64,000 nt of DNA. Source: Monomorium pharaonis. Lineage: Eukaryota > Arthropoda > Insecta > Hymenoptera > Formicidae. Position numbers and translations under genes: made by a program. The stretch spans positions 2,154,501-2,218,500 of the forward strand of contig NC_050476.1 of the NCBI RefSeq assembly GCF_013373865.1. The letters are read 5' to 3'. Shown here piece by piece: positions 27,446 to 40,200 of the stretch (within the stretch, counting starts at the first letter, position 1; every line of letters starts with the position of its first letter). A model generated the notes under the pieces. That model saw only the letters and a program-made list of their open reading frames with translations, ran no database searches and had not been told where the DNA came from.

Positions 27446-28630
27446 CCTACGAAAAAAAAAAAAAACCACAGATATAGTGTAACCATCCCATTAAACATTT
27501 TGTTGGAAGGAAACGATCTATTAAAATTAAAATAGCACGTTTGCCTTCTCAACGCGGCTGAAACGTGGTCCAGAAGTTTCCCGCGCGATGAAACTTTCAC
27601 CACAAACGTAAGAGTCGTCGCTTACGAATAACTGGTATGTAATCTCGCTCGAGTGGCGTTACATTAATTACTTTTGCACGTTCTCAGGGACTAGAATTAA
27701 AATTGTTTCCAAAATTATATTTCATATTTCAAAAATAGTATTGTAGAGTACTCCAATTCATGTACTCCGATTGAATCTGCCAAGACATTAAATTGTGTTA
27801 CGTATTATGTTGATAGAATTCCGGCAACAACCGAGTATGCTCCGCCGCTCTCAGTATAATTTTTGATTGAAAGCATAATGAAAATGTAAGAAAAAATTTT
27901 TGCTATGCAAACACAAAACATATTTGTATGTCAAGTTGACTTTAATATATTTTCATAATTTTAATTCTCGTCACGTGTTATACTGTACGGATTATTTTTT
28001 TACCTGAAGGAACGTTGTCTAAGATCGTGCTTGAAATCGATTTCTTCGCCAGGATTGATTAATCACGCATAGAATCTAATTTGCTTTTATTTTTCACGAA
28101 AGTGATATTGATGAATTTGATAACGCTCGATTTATGTAAACTTTTACAAATATTTTTTACAATTATCTGATTTTCTGCACCTTCTTTTGAATCACAATTA
28201 GATCGTTGAATTGTTTAAAGAACTTGTACTCAAAGTATTTTATTTGCACTAGGGAGTACACATTCAGCGATTGAACCGCGCGCGACTGCAGTTCGCGGTC
28301 TAACTCCGCACCAGCGGCGGTTGCATCGAATTATTGCAGCAGGCTCGCGCATAGTGAGGAAAAATACCTCTGCTTGCGTGTATTGAAACCGGTTGCGTTT
28401 CGACGTTACGTAATGAAAAAATAAACTGGTATAAGAAGAATGATGTTATAAAGCGTAAGCGCTTGTTGCACAAAAAGACCCTAAAATGAAAAATAAAATG
28501 TAGAAATAATAGAGATATTGTTTAAATTCAAAATAGAAATAGAAATTTTTTTATATTACAAAAAAAGATATATATATAATATACATACGATTTTATATAT
28601 TTATATATTTTTTAGAGAAACGATTAAAAC

Positions 28631-28632
<2 letters not shown>

Positions 28633-28671
<39 letters not shown>
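28633..28671. repeat. (AC)n microsatellite
   Basis: Uninterrupted AC repeat of about 39 bases. Confidence 0.95.
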
Positions 28672-28672
<1 letters not shown>

Positions 28673-29825
28673 CTAAAAGTCTCTTAAATCGAAAAATAGT
28701 TTTATTTCTGGCAATTGACTATTTTAAAAATTATTTTATTTACAGGCTATGACTTGGGAAGAAATTTATGTAATTTAACTCGCTGGAGTCTGATAACTAT
28801 GATCACCGAGATACATTTCACGGAGAGTGAAAAGTGTGAAAGGGAAAGCGCGTATATCGAGATTGGCGGATATCCTCAAACGTGCAATCTTCCGTTAAAA
28901 TCGCACTGGCACAAGGCGGGGAGAAAGTTTTTTCTCGCCAGTAAACTATATTACGTATTTACGTAATTGTGATAATTATTGAAATTTACATTTATTTTTC
29001 CAAATTATTTTTACGAGCATTAATTAAAAATATATCAAAATTAATTTATTAAATTTGAAAAAATATATACGATCTGTTTATCTTCATTAAAAGTACAATA
29101 TTTTACGCGACGTTTCTAATTGTTGATTATCAGTGAACGTTCGATTGGACAACGCAGCGATGCTGACGCGGCTCGTTTGATTAAGGGCAAATCGCGCGGT
29201 CCGGTGATCGATTCGAGCTTCAAATTACTCAATGGGGGAAGTGCAGGTATGCATCGAGCGGTGGCTATTGAAAATAAGAGAGTTTCGCTGTGTGGAGTAT
29301 TGCACAAAAACATGCAAGTCTACTACTAACGTTGAACTCTTTATGCAAATTTTAATATTGATTATTGCAACGCTATTATATAATTTCTAAAAGGAATTTA
29401 TACGGTCTTTCATCATCTTTAGAAGTTAGAGCTAATACTTTTTGAATATTTTAATTTTCAAACGAGATTTTATTTCGTAACGATAAGTATAATTTATATT
29501 TATAAAAAATTAAGAGAAAGTAAGAAGTTTCTATTCATCTACATTTCGATCAGATTGTACTATGCGAGAAAATGGGTCGTGGGAGTATCGCACCATCGGC
29601 TTTCATCCCTCGCTCTCTCATACAACTGGCTGATGAACGGTGATCAGGTAGCGCAAGGCTACCGACGAGAATGGGCACGTAGGGCACGCGGTCGCAAGGG
29701 CGGTGAGTAAGGGAGGATCGGCGGAGGGTGTGTTCGCCGGTGCTGCGCTGGCCGGAGAACAGGTACTCGCCGTAGGCGTCGTACGTTCATTGATAAGCGT
29801 ATAACACCCCGTGCCTTAGACCCGA

Positions 29826-29833
29826 TGACGTCA
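29826..29833. promoter_or_regulatory. Candidate CRE palindrome TGACGTCA in a CpG-rich block
   Basis: The full consensus CREB/ATF site TGACGTCA lies in a CpG-rich stretch, 12 bases upstream of GCCTGCGCAGCG, which resembles an NRF-1-type GC palindrome. The pair suggests a promoter, but no transcription start can be seen, and the gene it would serve is unknown. RIM-BP, 7.5 kb downstream on the plus strand, is one candidate. Confidence 0.3.
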
Positions 29834-29920
29834 ACGGACGCCTGCGCAGCGTCGCGTCAAGTCCTGAATCGCAGTGGCGGCCATCGGCGTCGCGACGTGG
29901 TCCAATTTTCTCGCCGCATC

Positions 29921-29951
29921 ACACACACAAACACACACACACACACACACA
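29921..29951. repeat. (AC)n microsatellite
   Basis: AC repeat broken once by an extra A. Confidence 0.9.
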
Positions 29952-31548
29952 ACGGGACTCTCCCCTCTTACATGTGAACTTATTTAACCATATCTGTGAT
30001 CAGAAGCATGACTGTTAAATGTAGACTATTATTTACGTATAGATAATTCTTTTAACGATGCGGCAACGTAACTGCAGGAAATTGCATTCTTGTTAGTCCG
30101 CGTGGCAATGTGCCAAGGCTCCCAACAATGCTTCATTACTTCTCCACCATTAACTGCATGCCGTCATTGAGTTAATAACGATAATTTTTTCAAGTAAATT
30201 AACATTCTTTTATGAATTTATTAAAATGTCTGAAACTATTACATTCTGTTGCGAAGAGTAAAAATTGAACGGAAGATGATGCAAATCTTCGCCGATTGAT
30301 ATAACCAACGGTAACGTAATCATCTTATGAGATTTTCAACTGGCATGAAGAATACTTTGAAATTGCTACGGGGGCGAAGTTGGTACGTTCCTGATGATAC
30401 GGCAAGATCGTTTTAGACCGCGAGGGAGGTACTGTCGTCTCTTCCGCACGGAGAAATTTTGGACAGCCGTACATGCGTGCAACGCCGCGTTAAAATTAGA
30501 CTATTTCTTTGAATCTCGAATTCCCTCCTTTCTCTCGCTCTGTGTCATTCCACATTGACTTATTCGCCCACGAGAGAAAAATCGTGCGAGAAGAGAAAGT
30601 GCGACGAGTTAGAATGAAACGAATAGAAGGGAGTCGAGGAACAGAGCTAGATAAATGAAATAGATGTAGGCGGGAGGCAAAAGAGAGGGAGAGCAAACGG
30701 GGATGGAGAGTCGGTAGCGGGAGAGTTTGGTGAGGAGAGAGCGAGAGAGGGAAAAACAAAGAAAGAGAGGCAAGAGAGAAGGAGTGACAATGAGAGCGAG
30801 AGAGAGTAGAGATATCGTAGGATCACCTCTTGCGTATTGATTGGTCTTTTGTGAAAGCTACACCCCCATGTAGCCACGACGCGAACCATTTCGCCAAGTT
30901 ACTAGACTTCCAGGGTATCGGCCACCAGGGTGGCGATGCCGCCATGTTTGGCACGGTCGATCGAACCCCTTTAACGCCGGGCGCGAATCATCGCGCGGCC
31001 GGTCGACTTCCCTCTCTCTTCCTCCTCGTCGCCGCTGATAATATCGCGAGCGAGCCGAAGCGACGAGGGAGGCAAGCAAGGGGGGAGAAGGACCACTTTC
31101 CATTCCCCCAGGTAAGGGAAGATCGTGCGACGGACTCCGGCGATACAGCGACTCTATATCGGTATCGATCGCGAGTGACCCATATCTGGTGGTGACGGGA
31201 GCTCCTACCCTCCTATCCTCCCAATTCCCCCGGTCGCCTTTCCAACCACCCCTTCGACGCTTCTCGCGCGCGTCCTGGCGCGCGCGTTTGCCCTCTCCGC
31301 GCGCACCACCCCCGTCCGCCTGCCTTCGTCCCTTGTACGTCGTACCGGAGGTACACCTCCGCCCCACGGGCCGTTGTACCCCCACCCAGCACCCCCTCCC
31401 CCCGACAGCGGCGAGCGACCACCACCATCACCCCCTACCCCCGACTCCAGCAGCCCTGCCTGCCTTCCACGGCCGAGCAGATCTTGGGGGTTGTACGGGA
31501 TGATAGCCGAGTGAAAAAGCTTGGCGAGTACCGAGGAGAGTTCGCTCA

Positions 31549-31701
31549 TCAGCAGCAGCAGCCCTGGCCTGCCACAATCCCTTCGATTCGGTCATCGTAA
31601 GTGTCGCGTCGATGAAGAGAGATAGAGTGGAAGCTGGTGCGAGTCAGGCACGAGTGTGAGGGTGAATGTGTGTGTGTGTGTGTGTGTGCGTGCGCGCGCG
31701 C

Positions 31702-31762
<61 letters not shown>

Positions 31763-32607
31763 TGAGAGAACGAGCGACGGAGAGAGAAAGAGAGGATTGC
31801 TTGAAGGATGAAGTGTGCGAATAGAGGTAAAAGGAAACCTCGATTTCGACATCGTCGGTCCGACATCTGACGACCGAGCCATCGAAGAGGCGACAAGTGA
31901 ATGAGTGTCACCGAACGCGAGCGGCACCTCCGAATGTATGCGAGACGTGTTCCTGGAAGTGAACTTTTTGTCTGGTCCGGTCGACCCACAAGCTTAGCAA
32001 CGTGTCGAAGCTCACAGTGACAGTCTGTCGCGAAAAAGTGTCAGTGATAGGTACGAGGGTGGCAGCGACGACGACGACGGTAGCGGCAGCAGCGGCACCG
32101 GGACGACGGCGAACCAGTATGGCGGACGATAATCGTGGAGTGTCGGTGGTGTCGCCGCCACCACCACCGCCGTCGTCGTCGCTGCCGTCACCACCACCGC
32201 TGCTCGCGACAGTGGTTGCACTACGTGCCCGCCGTGCAGTGGTGTCCGGTGCGCACCGGGTGCACATGTACGCTACGTACCTTTCGCCCTTTAGTGAGAT
32301 CAATAAGCAGTGCCGTGGCCACTCAAGTTGTGCCCCCGCCGGGAAAGTCGTTCCGTGTCTGGTGCTCCTCGTTCTCCCCGTTTCCAATCGCGCGCGTGGT
32401 CTTTCCTCCAACCCCGTCCTCCATCGCCACCGCTGTTTCTCTCGGCTGGTTGTTTTTCTGACTGGCAACTTTCGGCGACTTGCACGAGGCTCGATACTCG
32501 AGCCGCGCGTCGAGTGTCAAGGTGCCAAAGTGATCCGGAGGTGGACAGCCTCAGTCCGACTCGTCGTCGAGGGCTGGCTTTTAGTGACCAGAAGTGCAGT
32601 GTTTTAG
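31549..32607 (+). promoter_or_regulatory. CpG-rich block, possible RIM-BP promoter or leader exon
   Basis: CpG-rich sequence with possible splice donors at 31599 (ATC|GTAAGT) and 32048 (TAG|GTACGA) and (GAC/GCC/CAC)-type triplet repeats at 32060-32215. It contains an ATG at 32119 (ATGGCGGACGATAATCG). It could hold a transcription start and untranslated exon spliced to the first coding exon at 37298. This is inference from composition and splice-like motifs only. Confidence 0.2.
31667..31769. repeat. Compound (GT)n(GC)n(GT)n(GA)n microsatellite
   Basis: A GT run with a GC core near 31687-31704, then GT again to 31748, then GA. The same order GT-GC-rich-GT-GA recurs on a larger scale at 52281-52526. 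Confidence 0.9.
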
Positions 32608-34771
32608 CGGAACCTCTTTTTCTCGCTAACTCTTTGTTTCTCCTTGACTCTTCCACAAAGAGCGATCAAAGCGAGACTTCTTCTTCAGACTTTTTCACCT
32701 TCCACGAGTTTGACGAGAGTGCCTCTTTCCACTCGTTTATCTCGTCGTGTATCGGTCGTTATCTCGTCCGCCATCGAGGTATTCCTCAATATCGCGATCC
32801 GTCTGTTAACGTGTAACACTTCTCATCCGCATCTTGGATCGAATCGTTATCAGCCAGCACCCGGTAGGATTTCTTACCATCTCTTCTTATCGTCGCTTCT
32901 CCATCTTTCTTCATCTGTCTCGCTCTATGCTACTTTCGTACATTTCTTTCCATTTGCACACTCATTTTCAGTTATTTCGTTGCAACGAGGTTGCTTTTAT
33001 CTATTTCCATAGCTTTGCTACGCTCCGTGTTGTTATCAGATTCATAAAATTTTGTGATATCGATTTCCCGCGGCGACGTGCTCTTCATAGCTAAACTAAG
33101 CATCCAAAAGTATCCCAAAGAACTCGTTCCATCAAAGAAATTTTCATTTTATTGCCGTATAACTGATCAGCATGTTTTACTCTGCAAAAAAGTTGTGAAA
33201 GAACTTTTTACGTCTGCAAAACAAATTCTTTTACGAACTTGAAAAATAAATATTTATTTGAATATTAAATATTTTAATCCGTAAATGCTCGTGCGACTTT
33301 TTTATGTGTTTTTACTTTTATTGATGATTTTGTTAATGAATAATTATAAACTACGACATGTTTTAAATATAAAAGAGTAATATTCGAACATTAAAAATTA
33401 ACAAGAAATTTATATTTTTTAATATATTTTGCATGACCTGGAAATTGTAAAAATTCCCACAAATATTATTAAGTATCAAGGTTCGTCAAAAAATAGAATT
33501 CTTCTTCGTTTAATTGTGTTATTTATATTATTGATTCTAATCTCAATTACCATTGGTTAAAAATAATTTGTTATGTAACATATTTAATTAGTAAATTCAT
33601 TTAGCTTGTATGTCAGTTTGAATCTCACATGAGTATTTACGGATTAATATGTGTAAGTGACAATGAATAGTGGATTATTCTTGCAAGTTTTTCTAATAAA
33701 AATTTTAGAATTTTTTGAAATTTTGTATGTATGTTTATATAACTCCGTTATTTAGACTCAACGCTTTCAATTGTTCAATCAACCTTAATCGGTCCACTTT
33801 CAACAATCGCTTCGAGGTACATTAAAGGGTTAACGAGCGAAAGAAATTCTGCGCTGCGAAGAACAAAGTAGCCATGAAGTAAGCGATAAGATGTATTTAC
33901 TTAAGCCGCGAGAGCTGAACCGCGTGCGGCAGAATAAAATCGATAATTCGGCACTAATATAAGAGTCTGGTATTATAACTCGCGATGCGTGATAGAGGGA
34001 TCGGGAACGGTTTTTCTATCATAAGAAAGATTTGATATTTTCTCTTGTGGAATTGCACTCGTTAATTTGCGATGACAAATATTCGCGTAATACACACGAA
34101 CTTATCTTTAACTTTTTTTTTAATATTCTGTATGCACGCGCGAAGCTTTATTTTTTCACCACTCGGTTATTTCAGGACGTTATCGATTCTTTGATTCTCG
34201 TATCGTACTTCGTTTTATCACATTTTGTTCCTCTGTGTACATTGTAACAGCACCAATTGTCTGTCAACGCGTTCATGAACTTGCGTGGCAGAAAAGCGGA
34301 TAATTTCCTGATCGTCGCTTTCATCGTGTCCGTTAGTGTCGGGAGAAAGAGAAACAAAGCGGGAGCATACACGGCAATTAAATAGTATCAGAGCATGGAA
34401 GCGTATAGAAAGGGAGAGAGAGAAAGAGAGAGAGTTGCCATTAAACGTATTAATAGGAAGGCGATGAAAGAGAAGGAAAATGAGAGGCTGCGTTTGGCGT
34501 AGATGTGTTCTCTTTGTGTTTCATTGTCAATGACACGGTGTGCGCGAATAATTTTTACAACGCTCTTACATCAATTATCGCATTTAATTCTATTGATAAC
34601 AAACGTTTATTACAGATCATTTAATTTTTCTCATGTAGAACTTATAGATTCAATATATCTTTGTCGATATACATTTCTTTAATTCACGACTTTAAAATAC
34701 TTAAAAATATTCGTGAAAAGTTCTTAAGATAAATGTTTCAGTGAACATGTTTCTACACTCAAAGAAAGAAA

Positions 34772-34795
34772 TATTATTATTATTATTATTATTAA
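34772..34795. repeat. (ATT)n microsatellite
   Basis: Eight ATT units in AT-rich intergenic DNA. Confidence 0.85.
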
Positions 34796-37297
34796 TTATA
34801 AATGTGTTTTTTACAATATTAAAATTTAATAGTAATCTTTAAATACTTTACGTATAAAAATTATTTTAAAAAATAATTAATAAATTTGTAACACAACTAA
34901 ATAAAGATTATGATAATGATTTTAAATTTGTTAAGAAATGTTACGTGTTTGTTAAAATAATATTTTTTGTATTAATTTATTAACAGTAAGAGCAAGTATT
35001 TAAGATACAATAAAGACAAGCGTTTTAAATTGTTTGTATATTAATTCACGCATATGTTTTAACATATGTTTATTATTTCGAGATAATTAAAAAATGTTTT
35101 GCATGTTAATAACTTTAGTTACATGTTTGGTTACTGAGACATTTACCTTATCTAATTTTTTGCAGGGTAAAACAACACTTTTCCCCTTGCGTGTTCTTTG
35201 CGCGTCGAACGTTAGATGACTGATGATACATTCGAATATCGTGTTAAAAAAAGTCACATTTGATCTTCGATGATCGGAGGTAGGAGGCAAGGAAAGGAGG
35301 GATAGTTAACCGAGTTCACTTTTATCTCGGTGTACAGACGTGGAGATAATCGGACGAGGGTGTGAAGCTCCACGATGCGCGTAAATCGCTAACTGAAGCT
35401 GCGAATAATAAGGCACGTGTCGCGCTCGTCGTAAACGCATACGTTAATGAGATTCTGTGACGGCGCATATGTGCGTGCATGTGCATGTATGTGTGTGTAT
35501 ATGTGTGTTTGTGTGGGTCTCAATCGCGGCAGCTTTTTCGTGTAAAAACCGCAGGTCGAGCAGCACTTGGCCGCACGCGACGCGTTAACACGAAATATCG
35601 CACTGTGCAACTCGCGCGCTGTAGTTAATACTCCCTGGCTGTGCCCGAGCCGGTGGTGTTAAAGTACGTGTTCGCGGTCGGTTGGACTCATTGTGGGCGC
35701 CAGCGATCGTCAACCATGAAGTCGCAAACCGGAGCGAGGGTTTCTACAGGATTACAAACTCGATCGAATTCTCCTCGTGCCGATACCTGTTGCCAATAAT
35801 CGCGCCGATTGACTTTCTCACTTAACAGAGAACTTCTCGAAGTGAATTCAGCAGCAAGAGCAGCTCTTAAGGGGATATTCTAATCTAAAGCATGAAAAAG
35901 GTCGCTTTCTTTTGCGAATTTTTGTGAAGAAAACTGCTGTGCACAATTTCGTTTTCACTCTACTTATACATATCTTATAAATATCTATGAATTTTGATAT
36001 AATCCATAAATGTTTGATGTTATGTAAATTTATGAACATTTTTTAAATTAATTTGGGCGATTTTCAAAAACTACTAAATTAATATCTACTTCAATTTTTT
36101 TACATATGTAAAATTTGTATTTGTTTATCCGAATTAATATTATTGCGATATTTATAAATTAATTTTTTTATACATATTAAATTAAAATTAATTTTGTTAA
36201 AGAACTGATACTTTGCTCAAAAAGAGGTGTTTAATTTTAAAATATTAAAATGTTTTATTTCTGTTCTTGTTTTTAAATACTCAAATAATAATACTTAAGT
36301 ATTAAACAGTGTTTAAATTTAAAACACTAAAGCGGTTATAACTATTAGAGGTGCGCTTTTGTTTCAAGTAATATAAAAACTAATATATTTTATACATCTT
36401 ACTTTGTAGATATTTACTAAATATGTAATACAAATAGATGTTTAAAAGTGTAGAAAAATATGTGAAGTGTTTTTTTTTTTTAATTTTCAAGGCCATTTTT
36501 TCGTTCTCTAGACTAAAATACCCTCTTAATGTGATAGTTGATTCATGGAGCTGCCCTTTATTTGACAGACTGAAGAAAGCTTTTTTTAATAAAAAACGTG
36601 ACCTTTAAATTAATATTTTATATTTATCTTTGAGGAAAAGGCTTACAAAAATACATCTAATTTAAAAGCATTCCGTAAAATAGATAAGAAGAAAATTAAA
36701 TTGCTTGAGAATGACTTTATCAAATGAAGGACCAAATCAATGCAACCTAATTCGCGCTATATTTGGCTATACGATTTGGCTAGGACACACATTCCTCGCA
36801 TTTCGTGGACTAACGACCACATCAATAATTTTTCTCTTTAAACATCCATCTCACGTTTCCTGAATCTGAAAATATAAGCTCGTAATGAGAGAGTTACTCC
36901 TGATTAATGAATTAAGAAATATTTTGCATACGTGCGTTTTCTCCTAGGGATGATCCCATATCTAACTAGGAATCAGCCGATTCGATGCAAAAGAACGCTG
37001 GTTCCCCTTAAACGCGAGATTCCCCCGTTTCCCGAGAGAGCTACGAGAACAAGTTCCGGTTCGTCCCCGAGGCGGGATACGCACGTGACAGGAGAAATAA
37101 AGAAAGAATCCCCCTTTACCCTGCAATAGAGTCGCACTGGTTAGTCGTGTGTGCGGGATCGTCGTCGTGTGGTGCGCGGCGCGGCTCGGCGGGCCGCGCA
37201 AAGGCCGCCCAATTAATTAAGATAGCTCCTAGACACACACGCTAGATCGATAGGGACCGGCCGCGATAAAGACTGGCGAGGGTCTCAGACTTCAGGG

Positions 37298-40200
37298 ATG
37301 TTGCAGTGCTGTGGTGTTGGAGGTGGCGCTTCCACGGCACCTCAGGCTCCGCAGCTGCACGGTACCGGATCCGCTGTCGGGGCTACCACCTCCACGAGAA
37401 CCACCATCATGCAGGACGCAGTTCTCGAATCCATCCTGGAGGTGAGAGAAACATCGAGTTGCTTTATATTCATTAGCAATCAATATGACAAAACAAAATT
37501 GCATGCCTTTCTATTTTTAGAATTCTATTTTAAGAATTTATTATCTCGATTTATTTCCTTCGCGTCTCATTCCTTTATTTTGAGAAAAATTATTAATTGT
37601 TTATTAACGATTACTTAATTTCTGATTAAATAAAATCTTTTGAAATAATTGTAAAAAATTAAAAAAATTTTTTGTTTTATTTTATTTTATTCGGGTAAGA
37701 CTTCTGCGTCTTATTTTTTTTTTATCGGGAAAAACCAAGTTATTTTAAGTCTGCGGAAAAGTATCTTCGGCGAAGGATGTTAATTTGCAGTTGCCAAAGA
37801 TGAAAGATCCCGCGTGACAAGTAACGAATTCGCGAAACGCGTGCTTGCGCTGTGTCGCGAATTGAAAGTCCTTGAAATTAAACAGATTACGTGGAAAGGT
37901 AATATGCATGTAATCAATACGCACACGTAGCCATATACGCACATATACACACGCGTGTTTGCGCGCGCGAAAGTTACGTGTAAACCACCGACAATGAAAA
38001 TGCGGCCCGTGAAAAGCTCTCTTTCATTCTCGACCGACACTCGATAAAGCGTACGTAATATGAAAAACAAAAGTTTTTATTAATGCATTCCGGCGGTAAC
38101 GATTGCTCCGCTTCTCCGGGGGAGACTTTTAATTCGCGGCTTTGCCACGCGTTAAATAAACTGCTTAAACTTTGTTAATGACTGTAATTTATGTCCTCCT
38201 GTACGGTACCGTGACGGTGCGGACTTCGAAGCGGATTCCCCGGAAATCTGTACGCGGAAAATTAATACTGACCCGACAGAAGTTCGATCTGTCGCAATTG
38301 AGATAATTGAGCAATTAATTTCGCGAAGTGGTAAGCAATTTTACGGATTATAAAGCGATCGGCGTCGCGCCGGCTAATGATAAAAAAGCTATTAAAGAGG
38401 AGATGTCGAAGGAAATGTGATCCATCCGTATGTCTTATTTTTTTCCTAATACCATTTTTTTCTACATGAGATTTCTACGTAATTCTAAATTACATTAGTT
38501 CGATCACAAAAGCTTCTCTTTCCCTTCTTTTTGTCATTACGAACGTGACATTCTTGCGCATTCAATTGTACATCGCTTTGGATTATTAAAACCAAAGTTT
38601 TTTGCGAAATTAATTTCTTTCCTTTTTTATCTTGTCTCCACCCACGCGAGAGACATTAAATAACTCTATGAAATTACATTAAAGTCTACTATAAAACTTA
38701 CTTATTAAACTGCAAAGTATCATGTATATAAATTGCTTAAAGACTCCTGCACTGTAATGTGGAGTCATTCCTTATTTGTATATGATATATGATCTATGAA
38801 GTGTACATTGCAATTAAATTTTATTTTTAGTCATCAAGCGTTTATAAAAGTACTTAAACATTTATCTTGCATATAATTTCACTGCGTGATTTAGAACAAT
38901 AAAATCGCATGTATAATGTAGTCATCACTAATCGAGACGTCGGCGCAACCTTAGCAAATCGCTGTCGTATGTCGTATTTACATAACGTCATACAGGTCAC
39001 GCGCTGAAAAATATCTTCTGTTTATTGGATATTAACGAATTTATTTATGATGCTAATAATCATAATGATTGATTATTTCAGCAAATGCGGGAGACGGAAG
39101 CCCAGCGAGCGGAGCTGGAAAGGCAGCATGCGGACGCACAGAACCAGTTGCGGGAGAAGATAGCAGGACGCTATCAAGGTCCCGAATCGGTCGAAGCGTT
39201 GCAGTCGAAGATCCGGGAGCTCGAGAAGAAGACCGAGCTGCAGATGGTCAAGCACGAGGAGCTGTCGTTGGAACTGACCAGCTTAAGACGTGCACGTAGC
39301 AGAGGACCGGGGCACGTAGTAGGGCTCGTCACGTCCGCGAACGTCCCGACGTCTACTTGGCCGCCGGCCGGCTCCGAAATTGATAGAATCATTGCAAAGA
39401 TCGAACAGGACAATAGGTATGCGGAATGAGCGAATGTGAATCTTTTCAATTGTGAGAAATCGGTTCTGTGAACTCACCAAAGTACAACAGTTACCGCCCT
39501 TTCTTGCATATTTAAGTATAAACGCATCTCAGTTTCTATAGATGTTAGTTCTTTTAACTGTGTTATTTGTAAGTGAATCTTGCACAGATTTTTTATTAGT
39601 TAAAATAAATTTAGTGCCGGCAGAATATTGCACGAATTGGACCACTCGCGCGGCACGATAACCACACAACAACCCTCGGCTACGCAAGGCATCCTTAGGT
39701 CCAGCTCAGAAAATCTTCCCAATCTCGGTCAGCATCAGCATCCACCTCATCCACACGCTCTCAACCTGGGAATGCCTACTCAAATGGGCCACGTACGTAA
39801 TCCGTTTGCATAATATTGTACAATATTACACAATTTTTCTTTATTGATACTATTACTCTTTATTGATACTAAAAAAGACGGAAAGAAATTTGACATCAAT
39901 TTTAACAAGTATAATTCTTTCAATAACAACTTTTTTATCGCAATTTCTGTGTTAATACTTTTTCTGTTTCCAGCGTATTGTTGATTATTGATAAGATTTA
40001 TTCAAACAGTACGCAGGTTCACCAATGCCATTAACGCCGATGATGCCTGGTTGTCCTCCATTGACCCCGAATGGACCACCATATCACTACAGCGAACCGA
40101 TTCCGCCAGCACCGTCACTCTCTAGTAGTCAGTCGCAGCCCGCTTTCCAACAGAAAATTCAACAGTACCAGCAGCAACAACAGTCGCAGCATGAGATATC

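Larger units (their letters stand above)
27447..37297. other. Region between divergent CRAL-TRIO and RIM-BP genes
   Basis: About 10 kb without a recognised coding exon. It must hold the leader exon and promoter of the CRAL-TRIO gene at its left end and probably those of RIM-BP at its right. CpG-rich blocks stand at 29.6-29.9 kb, 30.8-32.6 kb and 37.1-37.3 kb, with AT-rich DNA between. A 201-codon plus-strand frame at 32002-32607 (internal ATG at 32119) is P/S/R-rich with no known domain and with antisense frames also open, so I do not call it a gene. Confidence 0.4.

Noticed and set aside
28240..28330. tRNA-like or SINE-like B-box (GGTTCAATC on the minus strand)
   Set aside because: No A-box at the right distance and no cloverleaf can be drawn.
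32002..32607. 201-codon frame with MADDNRGVSVVSPPPPPPSS
   Set aside because: Triplet-repeat composition, antisense frames equally open, and no recognised domain. At most a leader exon or upstream ORF.
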